Assembly: GCA_022823235.1 (NCBI GenBank)
Contig: JAJDXO010000017.1
Location: 1-33,828, forward strand
Source: Rhodospirillales bacterium
GTDB lineage: Bacteria > Pseudomonadota > Alphaproteobacteria > Rhodospirillales > UBA2165
DNA: 33,828 nucleotides
Direction of reading: 5' to 3'
In this document: piece by piece, positions 8,757 through 16,701 of the stretch
Layout: each line of letters starts with the position of its first letter
Numbering within the stretch: the first letter of the stretch is position 1
Notes under the pieces: model-generated
The model's input: the letters and a program-made list of their open reading frames with translations, nothing else
Told to the model about the DNA's origin: nothing
Databases searched by the model: none
Position numbers and translations under genes: made by a program

Positions 8757-9527
8757 ATGGACTTCAATTCACTATCGATCGTCGCCGACGACCACGCCGA
8801 GGCGGCCGCTGCGCTGGAACGCCTTTCCGAGCGGTATCCGACCGCCGATGCCGAGCAGGCCGACCTGATCGTCGCCATCGGCGGCGACGGCTTCATGCTC
8901 TCGACCCTTCACCGCTTCATGGAAAAGCAAATTCCCATATTCGGGATGAACCTGGGCTCCGTCGGGTTTTTGATGAACGAGTACCGGGAGGAGGACCTGT
9001 TGGAGCGGCTGCGGAAGGCGGAAGCGATCGAGCTTCAGCCCCTTCACATGTCGGCGACCACCGCGGATGGGGAGCGGCACGAAGCGCTGGCCGTCAACGA
9101 AGTGTCGCTGCGCAGGGAAACCCGGCTCGCCGCCAAGGTTCGAATAAAGCTGGATGGCGTGGTTCGGCTGGAGGAACTCATCTGCGACGGCGTCCTGGTT
9201 TGCACGCCGGCCGGCAGCACGGCGTACAATCTCTCCGCCCACGGCCCGATCATCCCCCTCGGCGCGGGGTTGCTTGGCCTGACGCCCATCAGCGCGTTTC
9301 GGCCCCGGCATTGGCGCGGGGCGCTGCTGCCGCAGAACGCGGTCGTTACCTTTGAAATTCTCGACCACGAGCTCCGGCCGACCAGCGCCGTCGCGGACTT
9401 CACCGAGATTCGCGATGTCGTTTCCGTTGAAGTCAGGGCGACAAGCAGCCCGGCCCCGACCTTGGTATTCGATCCGGAGCACAATCTGGAGGAACGAATT
9501 CTGACCGAGCAGTTCGTTTCCGTTTAA
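8757..9527 (+). CDS. nadK: NAD kinase
   Basis: NadK phosphorylates NAD to NADP. The 256-residue chain shows the diagnostic GGDG (42-45), NEVSL (114-118) and the NAD-binding stretch [15 protein letters not shown] (144-158). This is the short form common in alphaproteobacteria, without an N-terminal extension. It ends four bases inside the convergent pyrD gene, an overlap of the two 3' ends. Confidence 0.95.
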   Translation: MDFNSLSIVADDHAEAAAALERLSERYPTADAEQADLIVAIGGDGFMLSTLHRFMEKQIPIFGMNLGSVGFLMNEYREEDLLERLRKAEAIELQPLHMSATTADGERHEALAVNEVSLRRETRLAAKVRIKLDGVVRLEELICDGVLVCTPAGSTAYNLSAHGPIIPLGAGLLGLTPISAFRPRHWRGALLPQNAVVTFEILDHELRPTSAVADFTEIRDVVSVEVRATSSPAPTLVFDPEHNLEERILTEQFVSV

Positions 9528-10585
9528 GCATCGATCCCGACCGCCTGGTCCAGTCTCGTGAAACCGTCCTCCCGAAGCAGCCGCGCAAGATCCCGCGAAA
9601 TTTCGGACACGATGCCCGGCCCATGGAAAATCAGCGCCGAGTAGATTTGCACCAGCGACGCCCCTGCCCTGATTTTTCGATAGGCGTCTCGAGCGGATGC
9701 AATTCCGCCGACGCCGATGATGGGGATCGCGCCGCCGGTCCGGCGGTAAATTTCCGTCAGGACCTCGGTCGAACGTTCAAAGAGAGGTGCGCCGGAAAGG
9801 CCCCCCGCCTCCGAGCGGTGCCGGCTGGCAAGACCGGCCGGCCGTTCAATGGTCGTATTGGTGGCGACAATGCCTTCCACCGACCGGTCCACCGCGAATT
9901 CGCAGATGGCGCGCAGCTCGTCTTGATCGAGATCCGGCGCCAGCTTGAGGACAACGGGCACCCCCTCCGCGCCCGCCTCGTGACGGGCTTCCCGAACACC
10001 GTCGAAAATCCGGGTCAGGCTGTCCAGTGTCTGCAGCGACCTGAGACCGGGCGTATTCGGCGAGGAGACATTGACGACGATATAGTCCGCGTGAGGCGCC
10101 ACCGCCCGCGCGCCTTCCGCATAATCCCTGATGCGATCCGGCGAATCCTTGTTCGCGCCGACATTCGCGCCGACTACGACTCCGCCGTCGCGGATCCGGG
10201 CCGACAGCCGCGAAACGAATGCGGAGAGACCGTCATTGTTGAAGCCCAACCGATTGATGACGGCCCGGTCTTCATCCAATCGAAACAATCTGGGCTTCGG
10301 ATTTCCGGGTTGTGGTCTGGGCGTGACCGTACCCACCTCGATAAAACCGAAACCGAGAGACGTGAGGCCCCGAAGGGCGGCGCAGTTCTTATCGAACCCG
10401 GCGGCCAGGCCGATGGGATTCCTGAACGCCCTTCCCCATATTCGGGACGACAGGATTTCGTCATCGGCGAACGGCCGGCTTCCCGCCACGCCCCATTTCA
10501 GCGCCGTGATTGCGAGATTGTGAGCGGTCTCCGCATCCAGTTTGTGGAGCGCCCAAACGCCGGCGCGGTCAATTATCGGCAACAT
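9524..10585 (-). CDS. pyrD: dihydroorotate dehydrogenase (quinone), class 2
   Basis: PyrD oxidises dihydroorotate to orotate in pyrimidine synthesis and passes electrons to membrane quinone. The 353-residue protein has the class 2 N-terminal helical extension, then AAGFDKN, the [19 protein letters not shown] segment, [11 protein letters not shown] with the class 2 catalytic serine, and the C-terminal GVGGI and [11 protein letters not shown]-phosphate motifs. Length is normal. Its 3' end overlaps nadK, and a repeat-filled spacer lies upstream. Confidence 0.96.
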   Translation of the reverse strand: MLPIIDRAGVWALHKLDAETAHNLAITALKWGVAGSRPFADDEILSSRIWGRAFRNPIGLAAGFDKNCAALRGLTSLGFGFIEVGTVTPRPQPGNPKPRLFRLDEDRAVINRLGFNNDGLSAFVSRLSARIRDGGVVVGANVGANKDSPDRIRDYAEGARAVAPHADYIVVNVSSPNTPGLRSLQTLDSLTRIFDGVREARHEAGAEGVPVVLKLAPDLDQDELRAICEFAVDRSVEGIVATNTTIERPAGLASRHRSEAGGLSGAPLFERSTEVLTEIYRRTGGAIPIIGVGGIASARDAYRKIRAGASLVQIYSALIFHGPGIVSEISRDLARLLREDGFTRLDQAVGIDA

Positions 10586-10672
10586 CGATCATCCCGTTGA
10601 ACCCTGCGCTTCCTTATAGACGCAGAGGTCCACCGGCGCCATGGCGCGGCGATTCCAGAATTGTTTCAATCT

Positions 10673-10840
10673 CGTCATACCCCGGCGCAAGTCCGGGGTA
10701 TCCAGAATTCCAATTCTTGAACCACGGAGACGGTGAGACGGTGAGGAGCACGGGGATCGAAACCTCTCCTCTCGACCTCTGTGTCTCCGTGCCTCCGTGG
10801 TGAATATCCTGGATGCCCCGAACAAGTCGGGGCATGACGG
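10673..10840. repeat. nested inverted-repeat element
   Basis: Two outer arms of about 36 bases (10673-10709 and 10804-10840) are imperfect inverted copies of each other, and each is itself a small CCCCGG/CCGGGG-type hairpin. Inside them a second pair (10721-10752 and 10776-10801) reads ACCACGGAG on one side and its complement on the other. The whole is a palindrome within a palindrome with no coding capacity, like a MITE or REP composite. It lies within the 325 bases between pyrD and the transporter gene, and no gene is visible there. Confidence 0.8.
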
Positions 10841-10843
10841 GTC

Positions 10844-10865
10844 GGTCAATTCGGACGAATTGACC
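10844..10865. repeat. perfect 10-bp palindrome
   Basis: The arms GGTCAATTCG and CGAATTGACC are perfectly complementary around a 2-base centre. The palindrome lies 3' of the transporter gene and beside the nested repeat element. There is no T-run in the direction of either flanking gene, so a protein-binding site or repeat remnant is as likely as a terminator. Confidence 0.6.
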
Positions 10866-10914
10866 TTATTTGACATGGTGATGACGGCTTGCGGGTGAGT
10901 ATCGAGTGCGGACC

Positions 10915-12951
10915 CTAGACGATCAGCCAGAACGGGAAGGTGTCGGGCAGAATCTCCGGCAGCCAGATCTTCAGATAAGAATGATGGAAGCTCAGGTGCA
11001 TAATCCGCTCGTAGAATCCGACCAGGAACAACCAGCCGCCGGCCGCATACAGCAGAGCGAGGCGCCGGGAATATCCTCCCCAACGAATGAGGTAGACGGC
11101 TATGAATATTGGAATAGCCAGTTTTTGACCGACCACGAGCATTATCAACAGCATCAGCGTCAGGTAGCCGAAGAACGCCGCCGACTTCGCCAGGACCGCC
11201 TGCTCGGAGCCTACGGCCATCGCCCCGCCAAGGCCTCCGTTCATCGATGTCGCCGCCCGAAGATCCCGGGTATCGAAATAGAAGGTGAAGGCCGCGAATA
11301 TCGCCCCCGGTATGGCGATGGTAATGGGAAATAAACGAACCGACTCCGGCCATTGCAGCGAGTGAAAGCCCGCACCCACGAAGATGACCAGCAGTGCCAG
11401 CGAGAAGGGCCAGGAAATGATCGGGTTCTTTGCGCGGCCCTCGCCGGCGTCGGGCTCGCTTCCCTCACTGTCGGAACGTTTTGCCTTGATAATGCCCCGC
11501 GCGGCAAAAACGATGGTGAGGACGATCAGCGCAAATATGATGAGAACGATCGGCCGCATAGTCCAACCAATGCCGTCGTAGGCGCGCATGCTGATCTGGA
11601 AGGAATTTTCCATTATGGAGCCGAGGATGAGGGCGAGGATGAGCGGGGGCCGCGGCCACCCGCCCTTCTTCATGGTGTAGCCCACAATCCCCATGATGAT
11701 GCAGGTCACCCAGTCACCGAGTGAGGAGCCCCCAAGCCACGCGCCCATGAAGACGAACAGGATCACGCCCGGGACGATCAGATGGCCCGGAAGGAAGGCG
11801 ACCCGCGCGATCTGACGGCTCCACACCATCAACAGCGCGGTCGCCATGATATTGGCCACGACGATCATCCACACCATTCCAAAGGTCAGGTGCAGTTCGG
11901 AGGTCAGCATATCCGGACCGGGCTTCAGGCCCTGGATAAGCAGCGCCCCCAACAGGATGGCCGCCCCCAGGCTCCCGGGGATGCCGAACGCCACGGTCGG
12001 AACCAATGAGCCCCCCTTGGTCGCGTTGTTGGCGGCCTCGGGCGCAATAACGCCGCGAATGTCGCCCTGGCCGAACTGTGATTTGTCCTTTGCGCTCTGA
12101 ACCGCATGACCGTACGCGACCCAGTCGACGATTGCCGCACCCAGGCCCGGCAACATGCCCACATAGGTTCCGATCGCCGCACACCGCGTCGCAAGCCACC
12201 AATGGCGAAAAGCGTCCTTGATGCCCTCGATCATGCCGCCGCCGGCGGTCTGTTCCTTGGGAACGCGGGAGATGGAGATATTGCGGGTCGCCAGCTCCAT
12301 GAGTTCGGGAATCGCGAAAAGCCCCAGAACCACGGGAATGAGAGGCAAATTGTCGATGAGGTAGTCGGTGCCGAAATAATAGCGCGGAATGGCTACCGTC
12401 TCGGCGTACCCGATTGTCGACATCAACAACCCGAGCGCCGCAACCGCAAGGCCCTTCATGATCGATCCGCCGCTGAGGGAACCGACCATCGCAAGGCCCA
12501 GGACACCCAGCATGAAGAGCTCCGGGGACCCGAACGCGAGGATGATGGGCAGGATGAGCGGCAGCGACGCGGCAAGGATCAAGGCGCCGAATACCCCGCC
12601 GAATGCGGAGACGGTAAAGGCGGCGCCAAATGCCCGCGACGCATGCCCTTTTTGGGCCAGCGGGTAACCGTCCAATATGGTTGCCTGGGAGGCGGCGGTA
12701 CCGGGAATTCCCAGCATCACCGACGCGATGGTGTCACTGGTCGTGGTGACGGCGAACATCCCCAGCAGGAGAGCGAAAGCCGGCACCGGATCCATGCCGA
12801 AGGTGAACGGCAGCAGGAGAACCAGCCCGATGATGCCGCCGAGACCCGGAATGGCGCCAAGCCAGATCCCGATGAAAACGCCGAGAAACAGGAAGCCGAT
12901 GGACGGCCACTCGAATACCTGGCTTAGCCCCAGTAAGAATGCCTCAAGCAT
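10915..12951 (-). CDS. TctA-TctB fusion, tripartite tricarboxylate transporter permease
   Basis: The first 490 or so residues are a TctA-type large permease with many membrane helices and the family signatures GAIPGLGG, GIPGTAASQATILDGYPLAQKG and GMLPGLGAAIVDW. After a charged linker (KAKRSDSEGSEPDAGEG) a second, four-helix hydrophobic domain of about 160 residues follows, matching the small TctB subunit. The gene therefore encodes both membrane subunits of a tripartite tricarboxylate transporter in one 678-residue chain. The periplasmic binding protein TctC is not in the window. The ATG has a GGGGAG/GGAG site upstream. The substrate is a carboxylate by family, not specified here. Confidence 0.9.
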   Translation of the reverse strand: MLEAFLLGLSQVFEWPSIGFLFLGVFIGIWLGAIPGLGGIIGLVLLLPFTFGMDPVPAFALLLGMFAVTTTSDTIASVMLGIPGTAASQATILDGYPLAQKGHASRAFGAAFTVSAFGGVFGALILAASLPLILPIILAFGSPELFMLGVLGLAMVGSLSGGSIMKGLAVAALGLLMSTIGYAETVAIPRYYFGTDYLIDNLPLIPVVLGLFAIPELMELATRNISISRVPKEQTAGGGMIEGIKDAFRHWWLATRCAAIGTYVGMLPGLGAAIVDWVAYGHAVQSAKDKSQFGQGDIRGVIAPEAANNATKGGSLVPTVAFGIPGSLGAAILLGALLIQGLKPGPDMLTSELHLTFGMVWMIVVANIMATALLMVWSRQIARVAFLPGHLIVPGVILFVFMGAWLGGSSLGDWVTCIIMGIVGYTMKKGGWPRPPLILALILGSIMENSFQISMRAYDGIGWTMRPIVLIIFALIVLTIVFAARGIIKAKRSDSEGSEPDAGEGRAKNPIISWPFSLALLVIFVGAGFHSLQWPESVRLFPITIAIPGAIFAAFTFYFDTRDLRAATSMNGGLGGAMAVGSEQAVLAKSAAFFGYLTLMLLIMLVVGQKLAIPIFIAVYLIRWGGYSRRLALLYAAGGWLFLVGFYERIMHLSFHHSYLKIWLPEILPDTFPFWLIV

Positions 12952-13075
12952 GTTGCGCTCCGCTCCCCGTCAACCTAGGCCGCAACATGCCGGAGCCGGC
13001 CGAACCGGAACACTGCGGAGACGCGTGAATCCGAGTTCCGGTCAGTACCAAACGGCTTGCGACGATCCGCATCCG

Positions 13076-13105
13076 AAAACCGTGGGATGGAAAACCCACC
13101 GTTTT
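13076..13105 (-). terminator. terminator at the end of the phage lysis operon
   Basis: On the - strand the arms AAAACgGTGGG and CCCACgGTTTT form an 11-base stem with one mismatch around an 8-base loop, with the T-run contributed by the 3' arm. It lies about 90 bases after the holin gene stop and before the host transporter gene, the expected place for the end of the prophage late transcript. Confidence 0.65.
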
Positions 13106-13147
13106 CACAATAGTGGGCAATACGGATCATGATCGCAATGCCCGATT

Positions 13148-13183
13148 TGCAATGGCTGCAAAGGCTGCAATAGCTGCAATAGC
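13148..13183. repeat. four tandem 9-bp repeats
   Basis: Four consecutive units read TGCAATGGC, TGCAAAGGC, TGCAATAGC and TGCAATAGC. They sit just outside the last prophage gene, between its stop and the terminator. No function is apparent; slippage is likely. Confidence 0.85.
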
Positions 13184-13191
13184 CGATGCGT

Positions 13192-13716
13192 CTAACGGTT
13201 CTTGAAACCCGGCGGCATCAGCGCCCGGTCGCCGAACCACCAGACGGTCGCCGTCGAAGCGGAAAAGAACACGGTGTAGACCATATAGCGAATCAGCCCG
13301 GTCAGTTCGGCGGCCGAAATCCAGTCGACGAGCCGGCCCGAGACAACGGCAAAAAACAGGATCGATGCAATCACCCAGAGACACAATGTCAGGCATGGCC
13401 GGAACAGAGCCCTGAGATCGTTTACCCAGGTGTGGACATTCCGGACCGACATTTCCGCATCGGTCGACCAGGCGAGCCCATCCCAGGCGCCTTGCTGGGA
13501 GACGATCGCCAACTCCCGTTCCGTCTCCAGCGCCCTGGCCTCCATTTGCAGTTTCAACAGCTCCGTTTCATAGGCCCATTTCTGCCGTTGCCATGCCTGG
13601 CGCTGTTTCTCCTGAAGGTACTTGGAACCGGCGCCGACGATCGATCCCAGCAGGCCGAACAATCCGCCCGAGGCGACGGATGCGCCAATCCCAAAAATCT
13701 CGGTTAGAAATCCCAT
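13192..13716 (-). CDS. phage holin, three-TM type
   Basis: This 174-residue protein has an N-terminal Gly-rich hydrophobic segment, a charged coiled-coil-like middle (about residues 35-70) and two further membrane helices around CLWVIASILFFAVVSG and YMVYTVFFSASTATVWWFG. The pattern fits the three-TM holin family known from gene-transfer-agent release and alphaproteobacterial phages. It overlaps the peptidase gene upstream by 13 bases and is the last gene of the lysis module. It would permeabilise the inner membrane to free the endolysin. Confidence 0.8.
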   Translation of the reverse strand: MGFLTEIFGIGASVASGGLFGLLGSIVGAGSKYLQEKQRQAWQRQKWAYETELLKLQMEARALETERELAIVSQQGAWDGLAWSTDAEMSVRNVHTWVNDLRALFRPCLTLCLWVIASILFFAVVSGRLVDWISAAELTGLIRYMVYTVFFSASTATVWWFGDRALMPPGFKNR

Positions 13717-14105
13717 AGCTTGTCGGCTCCTTGTCCGAACCAGCGGCGCCCGGGCCTGAGGTCGGTATGAATGAAGGTTTGGTAAAACCCGAAGGTTGAG
13801 AAGCCGGCGCCTTGAAGCGCCGACAGAATGTCCTTCCTATCCTGTCCGAGGACGGAAATATCGAAAGCGAGTTTCCGGTGCCGCGAGGCCGGCGCGCCGC
13901 CCACCCGGGCGTTGTGAATGCCGCATCGATGGGCCGAGTTGACGGCGATGGGCCTGTTCAGCCGGTCCCGGGCCGATTGAATGGCATCCATGGACGCCGG
14001 GTCCAGATACACCTCGCCGCAACACCTGCAAGCGAGCTCCATTGGCCTGAAGTTCGCCCACGGCCAATCCCCGTCGCGGATCAGCGAGTAGTGATCGACG
14101 ATCAT
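13704..14105 (-). CDS. phage endolysin, peptidase M15 family
   Basis: This 133-residue protein is a small zinc peptidase of the M15 (VanY/DD-carboxypeptidase-like) family that cuts cell-wall peptides. Predicted zinc ligands are visible as H75 and D82 in SRHRKLAFD and H113 in FIHTDLR. There is no signal peptide, so it depends on the holin for export. Its ATG overlaps the preceding stop (ATGA), and it overlaps the holin start, giving a tightly coupled lysis cassette. Confidence 0.88.
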   Translation of the reverse strand: MIVDHYSLIRDGDWPWANFRPMELACRCCGEVYLDPASMDAIQSARDRLNRPIAVNSAHRCGIHNARVGGAPASRHRKLAFDISVLGQDRKDILSALQGAGFSTFGFYQTFIHTDLRPGRRWFGQGADKLWDF

Positions 14106-14371
14106 TGCGTTTCGCCGAGTTTCGTCTCGATTCGGGTCAGACTTTGCCGAATGAACTCACCCTGAACTTCCAGGCGCTCCAACCGGTTTTGAATCAGCTT
14201 GTTGTCGTCGATCCATCGCTCGACGACGTCCATGCGGTTGGTGAGCGTCGCGTAGGACCAGATGAACCCGGCGCCGTAGACGACCAGCGTAACGATGAGC
14301 GCCAGCGGCACCCGGCGGTCGAGGTGCCAATGCTCGTCCCACTGTTCCCTGCGCCCATTTACATCGCTCAT
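14102..14371 (-). CDS. lysis-module membrane protein with coiled coil
   Basis: This 89-residue protein has a short polar N-terminus, one membrane helix (VPLALIVTLVVYGAGFIWSY, about residues 21-40) and a charged helical tail. I chose the ATG at 14371 because GGAG lies 7 bases upstream. The architecture (N-terminal TM anchor plus periplasmic coiled coil) resembles inner-membrane spanins or small holin-like proteins found beside endolysins. The exact role is not determined. It is coupled to the peptidase gene by an ATGA overlap. Confidence 0.75.
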   Translation of the reverse strand: MSDVNGRREQWDEHWHLDRRVPLALIVTLVVYGAGFIWSYATLTNRMDVVERWIDDNKLIQNRLERLEVQGEFIRQSLTRIETKLGETQ

Positions 14372-14538
14372 AAGCCTTCTCCATCCAATCGTGAGGCCGT
14401 TGTCCAGGCCGCGCCGGAGAGGGCGAACCGCATGCACGCGCCGTCCGGCGTAAAGATCACTCGGGTCCAGGCGCCTGTTGGTGAAAGATAAACCTTCAAC
14501 AGCCGGCCCGCTTGCCCAACTATCCAATTGTCCCGCTA
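14368..14538 (-). pseudogene. truncated secreted phage protein (C-terminal part)
   Basis: A 56-codon frame with no good start encodes a segment running from RLLKVYLSPTGAW through TPDGRACMRF and ends TGA overlapping the next gene's ATG. The pattern (strand, Pro, Trp, strand, DGRxC, then Gly and Trp) matches the domain found twice in the secreted protein at 22898-23494, so this is probably the C-terminal half of a single-domain relative. The N-terminal half and signal peptide are missing, replaced by the decayed DUF5615-like remnant. The gene is likely broken. Confidence 0.5.
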
Positions 14539-14545
14539 AACGCTT

Positions 14546-14764
14546 TCATGCCCCACCGCGTCGTCGCGCTGCCATGAGCACAACCTGTGGTATCCCCGGT
14601 TGCGGTGGACAACGGAAACGAACTCCGGTCGCCCGCGCACTGCATAGGTGGAAAATGCCCACGGAGGCCGTACTGATCGACGCTCAGATCGGGACCTCGA
14701 CGCGATGATCCGGCAGGCGCCCGCGTAACGGAACCGGCGCGCCCTGGTCGAACAGCACTCTCAT
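14546..14764 (-). pseudogene. decayed DUF5615-like (PIN-like) toxin partner of DUF433
   Basis: The frame begins MRVLFDQGAPVPLRGRLPDH at an ATG overlapping the DUF433 stop (ATGA), which matches the N-terminus of DUF5615 PIN-like proteins, normally about 100 residues. It stops after only 26 codons at 14684. Further along, in another frame, VVLMAARRR resembles the C-terminal strand and helix of that family. The partner gene is therefore present only as a frameshifted remnant. Confidence 0.6.
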
Positions 14765-14982
14765 GAAGCCGCAGCGTCTCGCAAGCCCCGCGTCTCATGA
14801 TCCAGTACGCTCTCAACCTGCCAGCGCTCGACCCCGGGAAACCAGTCGAGGAACTGTTCGACCGTCGCGCCGTCCCTGAGGTTCTCGAACAGCGTGGCGA
14901 CCGGCACCCTAGTGCCGCGAAACAGCCACGCGCCGCTCACCTTGTCGGCATCTCGTTCGACAGCGGTACATTGGCTCCACAC
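14761..14982 (-). CDS. DUF433 protein (antitoxin-like)
   Basis: This 73-residue protein has the DUF433 pattern: VSGAWLFRGTRVPVATLFENL, a DG turn, then FLDWFPGVERWQVESVLDH. Members of this helix-turn-helix family usually pair with a PIN-like DUF5615 toxin, and such a partner follows here as a remnant. The start is a GTG. It is inserted between phage fibre-assembly and lysis genes, so it is cargo rather than a virion component. It is probably non-functional as a toxin-antitoxin unit because the partner is broken. Confidence 0.8.
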   Translation of the reverse strand: MWSQCTAVERDADKVSGAWLFRGTRVPVATLFENLRDGATVEQFLDWFPGVERWQVESVLDHETRGLRDAAAS

Positions 14983-14997
14983 GGCCTTCGCCCTTCC

Positions 14998-15255
14998 TCA
15001 CCATTCTTCCCGGCGTCTTCGCACTGCAAAACCGCGCCCGGCCGCTTCATCCGCGGACCGGCCGGGGACCCGGAGCCCGACTGTGGCGCGGATCGTGCCG
15101 AGGTGTCCGGTCCTGAACATGATACACCCGGGGGCTCGAATTGTGAACCGGACAGGGCGATTTGCGGGACGGCAATGCCTGCCCGAGCGGGCGGGGTCCG
15201 GTGTCGCGCCAGGGAGGGCGAACCGCAACGGCAACGCAATTCCCGCCACCTTCAT
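14998..15255 (-). CDS. small hypothetical protein, doubtful
   Basis: An 85-codon frame starts at an ATG with GGAG 6 bases upstream, directly after the fibre-assembly-like gene. The product is basic, Arg/Pro-rich towards the end and has no recognised family. A competing frame (14937-15239) covers the same DNA. The stretch from 14983 to 15285 may simply be degraded sequence next to the DUF433 insertion. Confidence 0.25.
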   Translation of the reverse strand: MKVAGIALPLRFALPGATPDPARSGRHCRPANRPVRFTIRAPGCIMFRTGHLGTIRATVGLRVPGRSADEAAGRGFAVRRRREEW

Positions 15256-15285
15256 CTCATTCTCCGAGGTCAAAGCCGGCGGGCA

Positions 15286-15936
15286 TCACGACGCGGGCCG
15301 GGGCCAATTTATGGCGTCAACGATTGTGCGTGCGGCGCCGGCGGTCGCGGCGGCGTCGAGGTCGTTGGCGGCCCGCAGACGAAGATTGTTGATGGCGGCT
15401 TCGGCCGTTTTCCAGGCGAGGAAGGTCGTGTTTACAAGTTCGGCTACCTTCCATGCGTTTGCGCCCTTGATGCCCACTTCGCTTTCCAGCAGCGGATACG
15501 TCCCCGCGGGCGGATTTGCGGTCGTAAAGTCCGGCTCCGTCGCGTAGGCCGCGAGACACGCTTTCGCCTCATCCAGTTTCTCCCGGTAGCTCATCGCCTG
15601 GCCGTCCCCGGGGGTGATGTATTGGAGCCGGGCTTCCCCGGCAGCCCGGTTTACCTCGTCCCTGAACGCCGCTTTCCGTTCATCCGTCAATGCCGGATCG
15701 CTCAGCGTCCGGGTGACGGTGAACGTATCGGAGCCCGCATCGTAGACCGGCTCGGATTCGCTCACCTCGTCGCCGGCCCCGGTGGTCACGATATCGATCC
15801 CGTAGATCTTCTCGTCGCCGTGGATGAGGCCGGGCTTGCCGTTGAATCCGTGGTCGCCGTTTGCCCAAGAAAATCGACGGAGACTTGGAAGAACATCTCC
15901 GGCCTTGCCGGATACCGTGTCGCGAATGATGAACAT
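15286..15936 (-). CDS. tail fibre assembly-like protein (DUF4376 type)
   Basis: This 216-residue protein has a variable N-terminal half and a C-terminal half with the pattern YITPGDGQAMSYREK, then YPLLESEVG, an alpha-helical TFLAWKTAEAAINNLR region and a final INWP. This is the layout of phage DUF4376 or fibre-assembly proteins. It follows the lectin-like fibre gene after 12 bases and probably helps fold or attach the fibre. No catalytic motif is visible. Confidence 0.6.
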   Translation of the reverse strand: MFIIRDTVSGKAGDVLPSLRRFSWANGDHGFNGKPGLIHGDEKIYGIDIVTTGAGDEVSESEPVYDAGSDTFTVTRTLSDPALTDERKAAFRDEVNRAAGEARLQYITPGDGQAMSYREKLDEAKACLAAYATEPDFTTANPPAGTYPLLESEVGIKGANAWKVAELVNTTFLAWKTAEAAINNLRLRAANDLDAAATAGAARTIVDAINWPRPAS

Positions 15937-15948
15937 TTGATGCCTCCT

Positions 15949-16701
15949 TTAAGATGTGGGCGTGTCCGAGCGCCGGTTGGACGATCCCATATTGCGGGTC
16001 GTGAAATGGTTATTGTTCCCGGATACATCGTTCCCGAGATTGGAGCTGTCCGCGAAATCGAACATGAACCCGTTGGTTCCATAATCGACCCCGATTATCC
16101 TCTTGGGCTCCCATGAGCCATCAACAAATTTTCCGAACTTTGAGGCGCTGTAGTTTGTTCCGTCCACGACTAGGCTGCCGCCGGCAAGCAGTCCGTCGAA
16201 ATGCCAACTTCCGCCGGTCCGCGCACCGATAAGCATGTCCTGGCGGGTGTTGAACAGGTTTAGGTCTCTGGGGGTCGATAGATTTTTTTTGACGTTGAAC
16301 GAAGTAATTTTTGCCCCGTTCACCTCGACTGTGCAGCACGAGTCGTCGGTCTGGTTCCCGTCTACTTGAATGCAGATGTCGTACCAGTCCGTTGTGTTGT
16401 TGAATAAAACCTGCGTCTCCCGCCGAAGGACAAGGGAATTATTTACCTCAATTCTAATATTGAGGCGGTCGCCATCGGCCAAATAGATGTCTACGGAAGG
16501 GCCTGAGTTGGTGTTTCTATGATGAATGATTTGATCAATCGAATTAGTGGAGCTCCTCTTTAGGAGAAATCGGTAGGTCGCGATCCGCTCCGATCCGGCG
16601 GTGGACGGGCGGCGGGTCATATACTCATTCGACCCATTGAAGTCGCATGAGTATTCAATTTCGTGAGCGGAACTCCGAACTGGACCGATAGGGAAAACCA
16701 T
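15949..16701 (-). CDS. lectin-like (concanavalin fold) phage fibre protein
   Basis: This 250-residue protein looks like a laminin-G or concanavalin-type beta sandwich: CDFNGSNEYMTRRPS near the N-terminus, alternating strands, WYDICIQVDG, then GGSWHFDGLLAGGSLVVDG and a C-terminal DFADSSNLGNDVSGNNNHF typical of phage lectin modules. It begins at the base after the stop of the T7-like fibre gene, so the two halves of a fibre (virion-anchored stem and receptor-binding tip) are separate genes here. It probably recognises host surface sugar. Its base composition is lower in G+C than its neighbours. Confidence 0.7.
   Translation of the reverse strand: MVFPIGPVRSSAHEIEYSCDFNGSNEYMTRRPSTAGSERIATYRFLLKRSSTNSIDQIIHHRNTNSGPSVDIYLADGDRLNIRIEVNNSLVLRRETQVLFNNTTDWYDICIQVDGNQTDDSCCTVEVNGAKITSFNVKKNLSTPRDLNLFNTRQDMLIGARTGGSWHFDGLLAGGSLVVDGTNYSASKFGKFVDGSWEPKRIIGVDYGTNGFMFDFADSSNLGNDVSGNNNHFTTRNMGSSNRRSDTPTS

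Noticed and set aside
12106-12927. 273-codon open frame on the + strand inside the transporter gene
   Set aside because: It is an antisense shadow of TctA; the composition is charged and repetitive with no homology pattern.
12952-13191. Prophage attachment site near the transporter gene
   Set aside because: Without the other prophage end no duplicated core sequence can be recognised, so I did not mark an att site.
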